Source: Dongia_B sp964406155
GTDB taxonomy: Bacteria; Pseudomonadota; Alphaproteobacteria; Dongiales; Dongiaceae
NCBI GenBank assembly: GCA_964406155.1
Contig: CAYOQR010000011.1
Span: 1-64,000 of the forward strand
Reading direction: 5' to 3'
DNA length: 64,000 bases
Shown: piece by piece, positions 25,676 through 34,150 of the stretch
How positions within the stretch are numbered: the stretch's first letter is position 1
Layout of the letters: every line of letters starts with the position of its first letter
Made by a program: the position numbers and the translations under genes
Notes under the pieces: generated by a model
Told to the model about the DNA's origin: nothing
Database searches by the model: none
The model's input: only the letters and a program-made list of their open reading frames with translations

Positions 25676-26748
25676 TCTTCGATCCGCTCCTGGACCTGTT
25701 CCGCGCCAAGGCCATCACCATTCCACCGCTGGACGGTGCCTTCCGCCCGAATGCGATGCTGGATGAGGCGGCCGTGCTGCACGAGACGACGGCACCGGAC
25801 AATCTCTGTGCCGGGAAGGACGACGCGCTATTCTCGAGCAATGGCAGCCTGTACGAAATTTCCACCAGTGGAATGGTGGGAGGTGAGCCGATTGCCCGTT
25901 ATCCGACGGAGATCACCGCGCTGGCGGTCCAGGGCGGCCACCGCGCCGTTGCCCTGGCTGATGGCCGGCTGATCGTTGATGATGCCGAGATTGCCTTGCC
26001 GCCGGGGATCGGCTGCATTACCGCGCTTGCGTTCGCGGATCCGGGCACGTTGTTCCTCTGCAACGGCAGCGCCCACCATCCAGCCGGGGACTGGACCGTC
26101 GATCTGATGGAAAAGGGCCAATCGGGTTCTGTCTGGCGCGTCGATCTTGAGACGCGACAGGCGACCTGTCTGGCGCGGCAGCTTGCTTTTCCGAGCGGCA
26201 TCCTGGTCAGGGATGGCGAGCTCGTGATCAGCGAAAGCTGGCGGCATCGCCTGCTGTGCCTGCCGGTCAGTGGTGGTCAATCACGGGTGCTGCTGGACAA
26301 GCTGCCGGGCTATCCCGGTCGCCTGCAGGCGGCTCAGGATGGCGGTGCCTGGTTGGCGATGTTCGCGCCGCGCAACCGGCTGGTGGAATTCGTCTTGCAG
26401 GAGGATGCCTATCGCGCGGATATGCTGCGTGAGGTGCCGCGCCGGCACTGGATCGCGCCGGCCTTGTCGCCGAGCGACAGCTTTCTCGATCCGTTGCAAT
26501 GCGGCGCGGTCAAGACCATGGGCATCCGCAAGGCCTGGGCGCCCAGCCGCTCGTATGGCCTGGCGGTGCGGCTGAATGCGGCCCTGCAGCCTGTCGCCAG
26601 CTATCACAGCCGTGCCAATGGGACGCGGCACGGCGTTACCAGCATTGCCGAGGTTGGGGAACGGATCTGGGTTACCGCGCGTGGCGGTAATGCGATTCTC
26701 GATTTGGGGCTCGATTTTGAGCCGGGCCAGGAAGCCGGAGGAAGATGA
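25672..26748 (+). CDS. Strictosidine-synthase/SMP-30-like propeller protein
   Basis: 358 aa soluble protein without signal peptide. Its blades resemble the propeller part of the upstream fusion: LVISESWRHRLLCLPV against FFAESWACRVHRYW, and KLPGYPGRLQAAQDGGAWLAMF against DMPGYPDNINRASDGTYWMAW, so the two are probably paralogs. Family members are lactonases or ester/C-N hydrolases. ATG 25672 overlaps the previous stop by four bases (ATGA), with GGGGGCG upstream; coupled translation is likely. Its own stop overlaps the ATPase start the same way. Some aspartates of the PDNI motif are replaced (PGRL), so activity may differ or be lost. Confidence 0.75.
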   Translation: MIFDPLLDLFRAKAITIPPLDGAFRPNAMLDEAAVLHETTAPDNLCAGKDDALFSSNGSLYEISTSGMVGGEPIARYPTEITALAVQGGHRAVALADGRLIVDDAEIALPPGIGCITALAFADPGTLFLCNGSAHHPAGDWTVDLMEKGQSGSVWRVDLETRQATCLARQLAFPSGILVRDGELVISESWRHRLLCLPVSGGQSRVLLDKLPGYPGRLQAAQDGGAWLAMFAPRNRLVEFVLQEDAYRADMLREVPRRHWIAPALSPSDSFLDPLQCGAVKTMGIRKAWAPSRSYGLAVRLNAALQPVASYHSRANGTRHGVTSIAEVGERIWVTARGGNAILDLGLDFEPGQEAGGR

Positions 26749-28247
26749 TGGAACCGGTCATCGACATGCGGCATGTCACCAAGACCTATCGCAGCGTCCC
26801 CGCCATCCGCGATATCGATTTCGACCTGCGTGCCGGTGAGATTCACGCTTTGCTGGGCGAAAACGGCGCCGGCAAATCGACGCTCACCAAGATCATGGCC
26901 GGGGCGGTCCAGGCGACCAGCGGCAGTATGCGCTATCAGGGGCGGGACGTATCCTTCGCCTCGCCCCATGCGGCGCTGCAGGCCGGTATCGCCATGGTCT
27001 ACCAGGAAACCAGCCTGATCCCGTCGATGACGGTGGCGCAGAACATCTATCTCGGCGAGGAGAAGCTGCTGAACCGGTTGCGCGGGATCTATATCGCCGC
27101 GCAGCAGTTCCTCCAATCGCTCAATTTCTCGGTCGAGCCGACCGCCTTGGTCGAGACGCTGGGTGCCGCCAAGCGGCAGATGGTGGAGATTGCCCGCGCC
27201 GTCCATCACAATGCCAAGGTCATCATCTTCGACGAACCGACGGCGACGCTGACGCCTGAGGAGAAACGCCATTTCTTCGCCTTGCTCAGCCGGCTGAAGG
27301 CGCGTGGCGTTTCGATCGTCTTCATCTCGCATGCGCTGGAAGAGGCGCTCGCTTATGCCGACCGCATCACCATCATGCGGGATGGCACGCATGTGCTGAC
27401 GGCTGAGGCGCGCGACCTCGATCGCGAGCAGATCGTCCGCGCCATGGTGGGACGCAGCCTGTCGAACGAGATCTATAACAAGAAACGCGATGCGGCGTCG
27501 ATTCGCGCTGCCGGGACGAAGATCCTGTCGGTCGAGGATATCTCGATGGGCAATATCGTGCGGAACAATTCCTTCTCGATCTTCGAGGGCCAGATCACCG
27601 GTGTCTTCGGTCTGATCGGTTCCGGTCGGACCGAGACTTTCAAGATCGTCTCCGGCGTCTATAAGCGCAATTTTCTGCGGGGCGGCGAGATCCGCCTGGA
27701 TGATCGCCCGGTACGTTATTACGTGCCGCGTGAGGCCGTGCGGGACGGCATCGTCTATGTGACCGAGGACCGCAAGAGCGAAGGCTTCTTCGAGACCATG
27801 TCGATTGCCGAGAACCTGATGTCAGGCTTGCTGGCCGCCGGCCGCGAGAAGCATCTGTATGTCAGTCTGCGGGAGATGCGGGACCTGGCGGCCGAGTGGT
27901 CGGCGAAGCTCAGCATCCGGGCCATCAACGACAATGCCAAGGTGGTGGAACTATCCGGCGGCAACCAGCAGAAAGTCGTGATCGGCAAGGGCTTGCTGCA
28001 GCAGCCACGCCTCGTCATCTTCGATGAGCCGACACGGGGTGTCGATGTCGGCGCCATCGCTGAAATTCACCAGCTCATCAACCAACTGGCGGATCAGGGA
28101 CTGGCCGTGGTGATGATTTCGTCCTACCTTCCGGAGATCATGAATCTCTCGGACCGCATCCTGGTCTGCCGACAGGGGCGCATCGTCGAGGAGTTCTCAC
28201 CGGCGGAGGCGACCGAGGAAAAGATCATGTATGCCGCCGTCCATTGA
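26745..28247 (+). CDS. Ribose-type ABC transporter ATP-binding protein (tandem NBD)
   Basis: 500 aa RbsA-like protein with two nucleotide-binding domains. NBD1 has Walker A GENGAGKST and Walker B VIIFDEPTATLT, but its signature is TLGAAKRQMVEIA instead of LSxGxxQ. NBD2 has the usual degenerate Walker A (GLIGSGRTE) and an intact signature ELSGGNQQKV with LVIFDEPTRGVDVG. Thus one composite site (Walker A of NBD1 with signature of NBD2) is intact and the other is dead on both sides. It powers the transporter encoded by the same operon. GGAGGAAG precedes ATG 26745; the start overlaps the previous stop. Confidence 0.93.
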   Translation: MMEPVIDMRHVTKTYRSVPAIRDIDFDLRAGEIHALLGENGAGKSTLTKIMAGAVQATSGSMRYQGRDVSFASPHAALQAGIAMVYQETSLIPSMTVAQNIYLGEEKLLNRLRGIYIAAQQFLQSLNFSVEPTALVETLGAAKRQMVEIARAVHHNAKVIIFDEPTATLTPEEKRHFFALLSRLKARGVSIVFISHALEEALAYADRITIMRDGTHVLTAEARDLDREQIVRAMVGRSLSNEIYNKKRDAASIRAAGTKILSVEDISMGNIVRNNSFSIFEGQITGVFGLIGSGRTETFKIVSGVYKRNFLRGGEIRLDDRPVRYYVPREAVRDGIVYVTEDRKSEGFFETMSIAENLMSGLLAAGREKHLYVSLREMRDLAAEWSAKLSIRAINDNAKVVELSGGNQQKVVIGKGLLQQPRLVIFDEPTRGVDVGAIAEIHQLINQLADQGLAVVMISSYLPEIMNLSDRILVCRQGRIVEEFSPAEATEEKIMYAAVH

Positions 28248-28298
28248 TCGTGCAATCCTGGACGCCGAGAATCATCAGTACCGAGGAAGGTCAAATCC

Positions 28299-28706
28299 AT
28301 GGCAACCGTCAAACTGCCCAGCATCGCCGAAGCCGAACGCAATCCTGCCGTCAAGGCTGTCTATGACGACATCCGCAAGACGCGGAAGTCCGACTTCATC
28401 AACAATATCTGGCGTGCCCTGGCCAATGATCCGGTTCTGCTGGAGCGTACCTGGACCCAGATCAAGAACGTCATGACGGTCGAAGGTGCACTCGATCCGC
28501 TGACGCGCGAGCTGATTTATATCGCCGTCTCGACGGCGAATGCCTGTTCCTACTGCGTCCATTCCCATACCGCCGCCGCGCGGGCGAAGGGGATGACGGA
28601 GGCCCAGCATGCCGAGCTGATGGCCATCATCGGCCTGGCCGCGCAGACAAATCACCTCGTCACGGCGATGCAATTGCCGCTCGATCCGGAGTTCGAGGTG
28701 AAGTGA
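28299..28706 (+). CDS. AhpD/carboxymuconolactone-decarboxylase-family protein
   Basis: 135 aa, all-helical AhpD-like fold. The redox/proton-relay motif is C83-SY-C86-VHSH90 (STANACSYCVHSHTAAARAKG), as in alkylhydroperoxidase-like CMD proteins. Members act as peroxidases or as small lyases/isomerases. AGGAAGG lies about 8 bases before ATG 28299. It closes the sugar-type ABC operon, 51 bases after the ATPase, and may act on the imported compound or protect against peroxide. Confidence 0.85.
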   Translation: MATVKLPSIAEAERNPAVKAVYDDIRKTRKSDFINNIWRALANDPVLLERTWTQIKNVMTVEGALDPLTRELIYIAVSTANACSYCVHSHTAAARAKGMTEAQHAELMAIIGLAAQTNHLVTAMQLPLDPEFEVK

Positions 28707-28787
28707 GGCTGGACACGTTATCTGAGTGACGACCCGCCAGCCACCCGGATGGGCATCGTCAGCATGCCGGCGGAGTATCGCCGGCGT

Positions 28788-29741
28788 CTAATACCGTGGC
28801 ACTGGCCCCGTGCCCACCAGCTCGCGGATGCAGGCGGCCAGGGTCGACATCGCCCGGTTTTTCTCGTTGGCGAGATGGGCGAGATAGAAGGTGTCGACAT
28901 AGGACATGCGCTCCGGCAACAGGCTGCGCATCTCGCCGCTTTCCTCCCATGTGCGGGCATAGTGGCAAGGCAGATAGCCGAGATACCGTCCGGACAGGAT
29001 GAGCATGGCCAGGCTTTCCATATGGGCGGTGGTGGCGGCGGTCTGGAAGACGACGCCGTCGGGGCTCGACCAGTCCGGCATATAGCTTCGCGCCGCATAG
29101 GGATGGTCGCCGAACATGGCGGGTTTCAAGGCACGTGCCGGCAGCTTGAAGAGCGGATGGCTGCGGCCGCAATAGAGTGCCTGCGTTTCCTCGAAGACCG
29201 GTTGGGCGCGGATCGACGTATCGGGTGCCTGGATCGGCGTCAGGATCAGAAAGTAACGGCCATGCAGCAGCCGCTGGTGCAAGAGCTGCGGCGAAGCGGT
29301 CTCGATGTCGATGATCACCTTGGGTGCCAGATCGTAGAAGCGGCGCAGCGCCTTCGGCAGGGCCAGGGCGGCATTGGTATACATGGCGTCGACGGTGCCG
29401 AAATGGACCTGGCCGGTCAGTTCACCCCTGACCGATCCGACGATGCCGCTGAAATTATCGATCGACCGAAAGAGGCTGAGCGATGCCTCATGAATGCGCG
29501 CGCCATCCTCGGTCAGCGAGAAGCCGCGCCGCCCCCGGTCACAGAGACGTACGCCCAGCCGGTCCTCCAACCGCGCCATATGATTGCTGATGGTCGCACC
29601 GCTGAGGCCGAGTTCGGATTGAGCGGCGGAAAACCCGCCGCAGCGGACCACCGCGTGCAGCACTTTCAACAGTCGCAGATCGACATCCGCCAGATTGAAG
29701 CTGCGGGAACCCGGCCGCGTTCTTGTTCTTGCCAGGGCCAT
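28788..29741 (-). CDS. LysR-family regulator
   Basis: 317 aa. An N-terminal LysR winged helix (about residues 20-80: LRLLKVLHAVVRCGGFSAAQ, LGLSGATISNHMARLEDRL) and a LysR substrate domain (LTGQVHFGTVDAMYTNAALALP...). GGAGG lies 9 bases before ATG 29741; the in-frame extension to 29885 runs across the promoter region and is unlikely. It is divergent from the operon starting at 29879, the classical arrangement for a LysR activator of that operon. The 137-base AT-rich intergenic region would hold its sites. Confidence 0.9.
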   Translation of the reverse strand: MALARTRTRPGSRSFNLADVDLRLLKVLHAVVRCGGFSAAQSELGLSGATISNHMARLEDRLGVRLCDRGRRGFSLTEDGARIHEASLSLFRSIDNFSGIVGSVRGELTGQVHFGTVDAMYTNAALALPKALRRFYDLAPKVIIDIETASPQLLHQRLLHGRYFLILTPIQAPDTSIRAQPVFEETQALYCGRSHPLFKLPARALKPAMFGDHPYAARSYMPDWSSPDGVVFQTAATTAHMESLAMLILSGRYLGYLPCHYARTWEESGEMRSLLPERMSYVDTFYLAHLANEKNRAMSTLAACIRELVGTGPVPRY

Positions 29742-29878
29742 GTCGGCTTGCCTCCCCTCCCAGGGAAAGCGCCATTTTATACTATGATAAATGCAAATGT
29801 AATCTTTCAAACATTCATATTTATCAACGTTTAGACCAAGAGCAGCCTTCGGGAACGAGGATCTTGAAGGTGAAGGCC

Positions 29879-30661
29879 GTGTCAAATGTCAGCTTCGATT
29901 TCTCTGGTGAACGGGTCCTGGTGACCGGGGCCAGCCGTGGCATCGGCTACGGCATCGCCACGGCTTTCGCCAAAGCCGGTGCCGATCTCACGATCCTGGC
30001 CGAAAGCGACGATATCTTCGGCGCGGCCAAGCGGCTCTCCGACGCAACAGGCAATGACGTCCGCGCCATCAATTGCGACATCGCCAATGAACGGGCGGTC
30101 CGGCGCGAACTGGCCGATCTCGGCCGCATCGATGTTCTCGTCAACAATGCTGGGCTGGAGCTGATCACGCCGCTGCTCGACATGTCGGAAGCGACCATGG
30201 CCGCGGTTCACCGGATCATGGCGATCAATGTCCTCGGTACCTATTACGTCAGCCGGACGGTGGTGCCGAAGATGGCGGCCGGGGCTCGCATCATTTTCAC
30301 CGCCTCGATCTGGAGCCGGGTCTCGGTGGCCGAGTTCGGCGCTTACTGCGCCAGCAAGCATGCGACCCTGGGCTATATGCGGGCGCTGGCAAAGGAGCTC
30401 GGGCCGAAGGGCATCCGCGTCAACGCCGTTTGCCCCGGCTGGGTCCGGACCGATGCGTCGATGCGCTCGCTTCAGGAAATGTCGCACCGGTCGGGCCGGC
30501 CAGAACAGGAATTGTTGGCTGAGATCGTCGCCAACCAGGTGTTCGATGGCCTGATGGAGCCGGCGGATGTCGCACCTTTCTATCTCTATCTGGCATCCGA
30601 TGCCGCGGCCAACATGACGGGGCAGGCCTTGATGGCGGATCGCGGCGAGGTGATGGCATGA
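29879..30661 (+). CDS. SDR-family oxidoreductase
   Basis: 260 aa NAD(P)-binding short-chain dehydrogenase. Cofactor motif TGASRGIGYGIA, NNAG at DVLVNNAGLEL, and the active-site YCASK (EFGAYCASKHATLGYMRALA) are present. The start is GTG 29879 with AAGG 8 bases upstream; GTG 29870 and TTG 29864 are alternatives. It is the first gene of the LysR-divergent operon and its stop overlaps the next SDR's ATG. The paired SDRs suggest two successive or stereo-complementary alcohol/ketone steps. Confidence 0.85.
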   Translation: MSNVSFDFSGERVLVTGASRGIGYGIATAFAKAGADLTILAESDDIFGAAKRLSDATGNDVRAINCDIANERAVRRELADLGRIDVLVNNAGLELITPLLDMSEATMAAVHRIMAINVLGTYYVSRTVVPKMAAGARIIFTASIWSRVSVAEFGAYCASKHATLGYMRALAKELGPKGIRVNAVCPGWVRTDASMRSLQEMSHRSGRPEQELLAEIVANQVFDGLMEPADVAPFYLYLASDAAANMTGQALMADRGEVMA

Positions 30662-31440
30662 GCCGGGATCCGCAAACCTCGATGTCGGGCGAATCGACAT
30701 CGGGCATCCTGAGGGGACAGGTGGCCCTGGTGACGGGGGCCTATCGCGGCATCGGCCGGGCCACGGCCATTGCCTTGGCGGAAGCGGGAGCCGCGGTCGT
30801 CGTCGCCGATCTGCGCGATCCGGCGGAAACCGCCCAGACGATCCGCGCGACAGGCGGTCGTGCCCAGGCGGCAATCTGCGATGTCGCGGCGGAAAGTTCC
30901 GTGCTGCAGCTCTTCGATGAGATCCGCCGTAACTTCGACCGGCTCGATATCTGCGTCAATTGCGCCGGCATCATCCATGAAAAGCCGCTGCTGGAAACTA
31001 GCATCGACGAATTCGATTGCGTCATCGGCATCAATCTGCGCGGCACCTTCCTGATCGGCCGCGAAGCGCTGCGGATCATGGCGTCGCAGGGCGGCGGGCG
31101 AATGATCAACATCGCCTCGGATCTCGCTTATTCGGGGCGCGAAACCTTCTCGCCCTATGTCGCCTCGAAGCATGGCGTGCTGGGGCTGACGCGGTGCTGG
31201 GCCAAGGAGTTTTCACCGGCGATTCAGGTCAATGCGCTGTGCCCGGGGCCGATCGACACGGAAATGCTGGGGGCCGCGCATATGTCGGCGGAATGGCGGG
31301 AGAGGGAGCTCGACATTCCATTGCGCCGTTTCGGGCAGCCGGAAGAGATCGCGGCCATGGCCGTGTTTCTGGCCGGGCCGGGCGGCGCTTATGTCACGGG
31401 GCAAGGGGTGGGGGTTAATGGCGGCAGCGTGATGCCGTAG
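30658..31440 (+). CDS. SDR-family oxidoreductase
   Basis: 260 aa. TGAYRGIGRATAIALAEAG (cofactor), CVNCAGII in place of NNAG, and the active-site Y-x3-K in FSPYVASKHGVLGL. C-terminal GQGVGVNGGSVMP is typical of classical SDRs. The start codon overlaps the previous stop (ATGA), so the two SDRs are probably coupled in translation. A leading ~17-residue extension precedes the fold. Substrate unknown. Confidence 0.88.
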   Translation: MSRDPQTSMSGESTSGILRGQVALVTGAYRGIGRATAIALAEAGAAVVVADLRDPAETAQTIRATGGRAQAAICDVAAESSVLQLFDEIRRNFDRLDICVNCAGIIHEKPLLETSIDEFDCVIGINLRGTFLIGREALRIMASQGGGRMINIASDLAYSGRETFSPYVASKHGVLGLTRCWAKEFSPAIQVNALCPGPIDTEMLGAAHMSAEWRERELDIPLRRFGQPEEIAAMAVFLAGPGGAYVTGQGVGVNGGSVMP

Positions 31441-31496
31441 CGTTCAGGCGTGCAAAGCGGCCACGCCGATGAAAAGGGCCGCAATGGGAGGAAAAC

Positions 31497-32474
31497 ATGT
31501 TGAAGAAGCCAATGAAGGCCGCGCTGGTCGCGGCAGTGCTTGCCCTTGCCTTTGCCGGAAGTGCCGAGGCGAAAACGTTGCGCCTGGCTCATTCCACCTG
31601 GGTTGGCTACGGCCCCTTCTATATCGCCAAGGAAAAGGGCTACTTCAAGGAAGAGGGCGTCGATATCGACCTCGTCACCATGGAGGATACCCCCGCCAAG
31701 ATGGGCGCGCTGCAGGCGGGGCAGGTCGATCTCGTCGCTTCGACCGTCGATGAATTTCCCATCTATATGCCGCCCGGCAAGATGTTGAAATACATCCTCG
31801 CCGTGGACAATTCCAAAGGCGGCGATGGCATTGTCGCCACCAAGGACATCAAGTCGCTGGCCGATCTCAAGGGCAAGAAGGTCGCTTTCGAGACCGGCTC
31901 CGTCTCGCAATTCTTCTTCAATGCCGTGTTGAAGCAGGCCGGCATGTCGGAAAGCGATGTCGAAGTCGTCAATATGACGGCGACCGATGCCGGGGTGGCT
32001 TTTGCGGCCAAGCAGGTGGATGCCGCGGTTACCTGGGAGCCGGCTCTCAGCCAGGGCGCCAATGCGGCGCATGGCCATCTGCTGCTCTCGAGTGCGGATC
32101 AGCCGGGCCTGATCACCGATGTCGTGGCGGTGACGCCGGAAACGGCAGCCGAACATAAGGAGGAGCTCAAGGCTTTCGTCCGCGCCTGGTACCGCGCACT
32201 TGATTTCATCAAGAAGAATCCGGACGAAGCGAAAAAGATCATGGCCAGCGGCGTGGGCGGCTGGCTGGCCGATCCCAAGGTCTTCGAAGACACGTTGAAG
32301 GGGATCGAATATATCGACAAGCCCATGAATGCGGCCTTCTTCGGAACGCCGGATGCGCCGGGCCAGATCTCGAAGACCCTCGGATATGCAATCCAGATCT
32401 GGTCGGATAAGGGGCGGATCCAGGCCAAGGTCACGCCCGCCGACATGATCGATTACAGCTTCATCGGAGGGTAA
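31497..32474 (+). CDS. ABC transporter substrate-binding protein (taurine/sulfonate/NMT1 type)
   Basis: 325 aa periplasmic protein. Signal peptide LVAAVLALAFAGSAEA. Family marks: LRLAHSTWVGYGPFYIAKEKGYFKEEGVDIDL, AKMGALQAGQVDLVASTVDE, VAFETGSVSQFFFNAVLKQAG and VDAAVTWEPALSQ. Relatives bind sulfonates, nitrate, pyrimidine precursors or other small nitrogen/sulfur compounds. GGGAGG lies 6 bases before ATG 31497. It begins the transporter block of the operon. Confidence 0.92.
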   Translation: MLKKPMKAALVAAVLALAFAGSAEAKTLRLAHSTWVGYGPFYIAKEKGYFKEEGVDIDLVTMEDTPAKMGALQAGQVDLVASTVDEFPIYMPPGKMLKYILAVDNSKGGDGIVATKDIKSLADLKGKKVAFETGSVSQFFFNAVLKQAGMSESDVEVVNMTATDAGVAFAAKQVDAAVTWEPALSQGANAAHGHLLLSSADQPGLITDVVAVTPETAAEHKEELKAFVRAWYRALDFIKKNPDEAKKIMASGVGGWLADPKVFEDTLKGIEYIDKPMNAAFFGTPDAPGQISKTLGYAIQIWSDKGRIQAKVTPADMIDYSFIGG

Positions 32475-32478
32475 TGCC

Positions 32479-33288
32479 ATGACCGCCGCTGGATCATTCG
32501 TCACCCATATGCTGACGCCGCGTAGACCAATCTCCCACAGCGTCCGGATCGGGGCCGGTGCAATGGTCAGCGGCGGTGTTGTTCTGGCCTGGTGCGTCGC
32601 CACCTATGGCAGGCTGTCCGATCCTCTGTTCATGCCGGCGCCGCACCAGGTTGTCCTTGCTTTCTGGCATACGCTTCTCGACGGGTCGCTGCTGCGCAAT
32701 GCCTGGGCCAGCCTGCTGGTGATCAATGTCGGCTTCCTGCTGTCATCGATCATCGCCATCCCGCTCGGCATCATGATGGGCAGTTTCCGGGTGGTGGCGG
32801 CGGCACTTGAGCCGATCGTCAATTTCACCCGCTATTTGCCGGTGACCTCGATGATTCCGCTGCTGATCCTGTGGATCGGCATCGGCTTTCAGGAAAAGGT
32901 GGCGGTGATCTTCATCGGCACCTTCTTCCAGCAGCTCGTCATGATCGCCGATGTGTCGGCCCAGGTGCCGTCGGAGCTGTGCAACGCCTCCTACACCCTG
33001 GGTGCATCGCGTCGCCAGGTGCTGACACATGTTCTGCTGCCGGCGACCTTGCCGGGCATCATGGATACCCTGCGGGTCACCATGGGCTGGGCCTGGACCT
33101 ATCTGGTGGTGGCCGAGCTCGTCGCCTCCAGTTCCGGCCTCGGCTATATGAGCATGCAGGCGATGCGCGGCCTGCACGCCGACTTCATCTTCGTCGGCAT
33201 CCTGGTGATCGGCTTCCTCGGTCTCATCACCGATCAGATCTTCAAATGGGCGAAGGCAGTCCTGCTGCCTTGGGCCGAGCAACGCTGA
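32479..33288 (+). CDS. ABC transporter permease (SsuC/TauC-like)
   Basis: 269 aa inner-membrane permease with about six TM helices. The EAA loop is SYTLGASRRQVLTHVLLPATLPGIMDTLR. The pattern of ABC permeases of the nitrate/sulfonate class is complete (TSMIPLLILWIGIGFQEKVAVIF). GGAGGG precedes ATG 32479, four bases after the previous stop. It works with the flanking binding protein and ATPase. Confidence 0.92.
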   Translation: MTAAGSFVTHMLTPRRPISHSVRIGAGAMVSGGVVLAWCVATYGRLSDPLFMPAPHQVVLAFWHTLLDGSLLRNAWASLLVINVGFLLSSIIAIPLGIMMGSFRVVAAALEPIVNFTRYLPVTSMIPLLILWIGIGFQEKVAVIFIGTFFQQLVMIADVSAQVPSELCNASYTLGASRRQVLTHVLLPATLPGIMDTLRVTMGWAWTYLVVAELVASSSGLGYMSMQAMRGLHADFIFVGILVIGFLGLITDQIFKWAKAVLLPWAEQR

Positions 33289-33300
33289 GGAGAGCGGATC

Positions 33301-34095
33301 ATGGGTGCCTTGGACATCGAAAATGTCGGCCTCCGCTTCAAGACGCGCAGTGCCGGTGAAGTGATCGCCCTCAGTAATCTGCATATGCATATCCCGGACA
33401 AGCAGTTCGCGGTGATTGTCGGGCCGTCAGGTTGCGGGAAATCGAGCCTGCTCGATCTGGTTGCCGGCTTGAAGGAAGCCTCGAACGGCGTCTGCAAGGT
33501 GAACGGCAAGGCCGTTTACCAGCCGGGTGCCGAGCGCGGCATGGTGTTCCAGAACTATTCCCTGTTTCCCTGGCTCAGCGTGCAGAAGAATGTCGAGTTC
33601 GGTTTGAAGCTGCGCAAGGTGCCGGAACGCGAACGGGCGGAGAAGGCGCGTCACTTCGTCCATTCCGTTGGGCTGAAGGGCTTCGAGGATGCCTATCCCA
33701 GCCATCTTTCCGGCGGCATGAAACAGCGCGTCGCCATTGCCCGTGCCTTGGCCAACGATCCGGAAGTCCTGCTGATGGACGAACCTTTCGGGGCCTTGGA
33801 CAGCCAGACCCGCACGGTGATGCAGGAGCTCCTGATCGATATCTGGGAGAAACATCAGAAGACCGTTCTGTTCGTCACGCACGATATCGACGAGGCGATC
33901 TTCCTCGGCGATGTCGTCTATGTGATGTCGGCACGCCCCGGCCGGATCATGGATACGATCGAGATCGATCTGCCGCGACCGCGCCAATACGACCTGATGA
34001 CCTCGGCGGACTTCATCGAGTTGAAGCGGCGCATCCAGCGAAACCTGCATCACGAGGTGCAGAAGGCCTTGGCCGTGACACCTGATACAGCCTGA
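33301..34095 (+). CDS. ABC transporter ATP-binding protein (SsuB/TauB-like)
   Basis: 264 aa single NBD: Walker A GPSGCGKSS, Q-loop FQNYSLFPWLSV, signature LSGGMKQRVAIARAL, Walker B VLLMDEPFGALD and switch histidine FVTHDIDEA. It matches the nitrate/sulfonate/taurine ATPase group. GAGGAG lies upstream of ATG 33301. It completes the three-component importer of the LysR-linked operon. Confidence 0.94.
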   Translation: MGALDIENVGLRFKTRSAGEVIALSNLHMHIPDKQFAVIVGPSGCGKSSLLDLVAGLKEASNGVCKVNGKAVYQPGAERGMVFQNYSLFPWLSVQKNVEFGLKLRKVPERERAEKARHFVHSVGLKGFEDAYPSHLSGGMKQRVAIARALANDPEVLLMDEPFGALDSQTRTVMQELLIDIWEKHQKTVLFVTHDIDEAIFLGDVVYVMSARPGRIMDTIEIDLPRPRQYDLMTSADFIELKRRIQRNLHHEVQKALAVTPDTA

Positions 34096-34150
34096 GCCTC
34101 AGCGTTCGCCTCGATCCATATCTGCTTTTACCCGAACGAGGGATTTGCCT

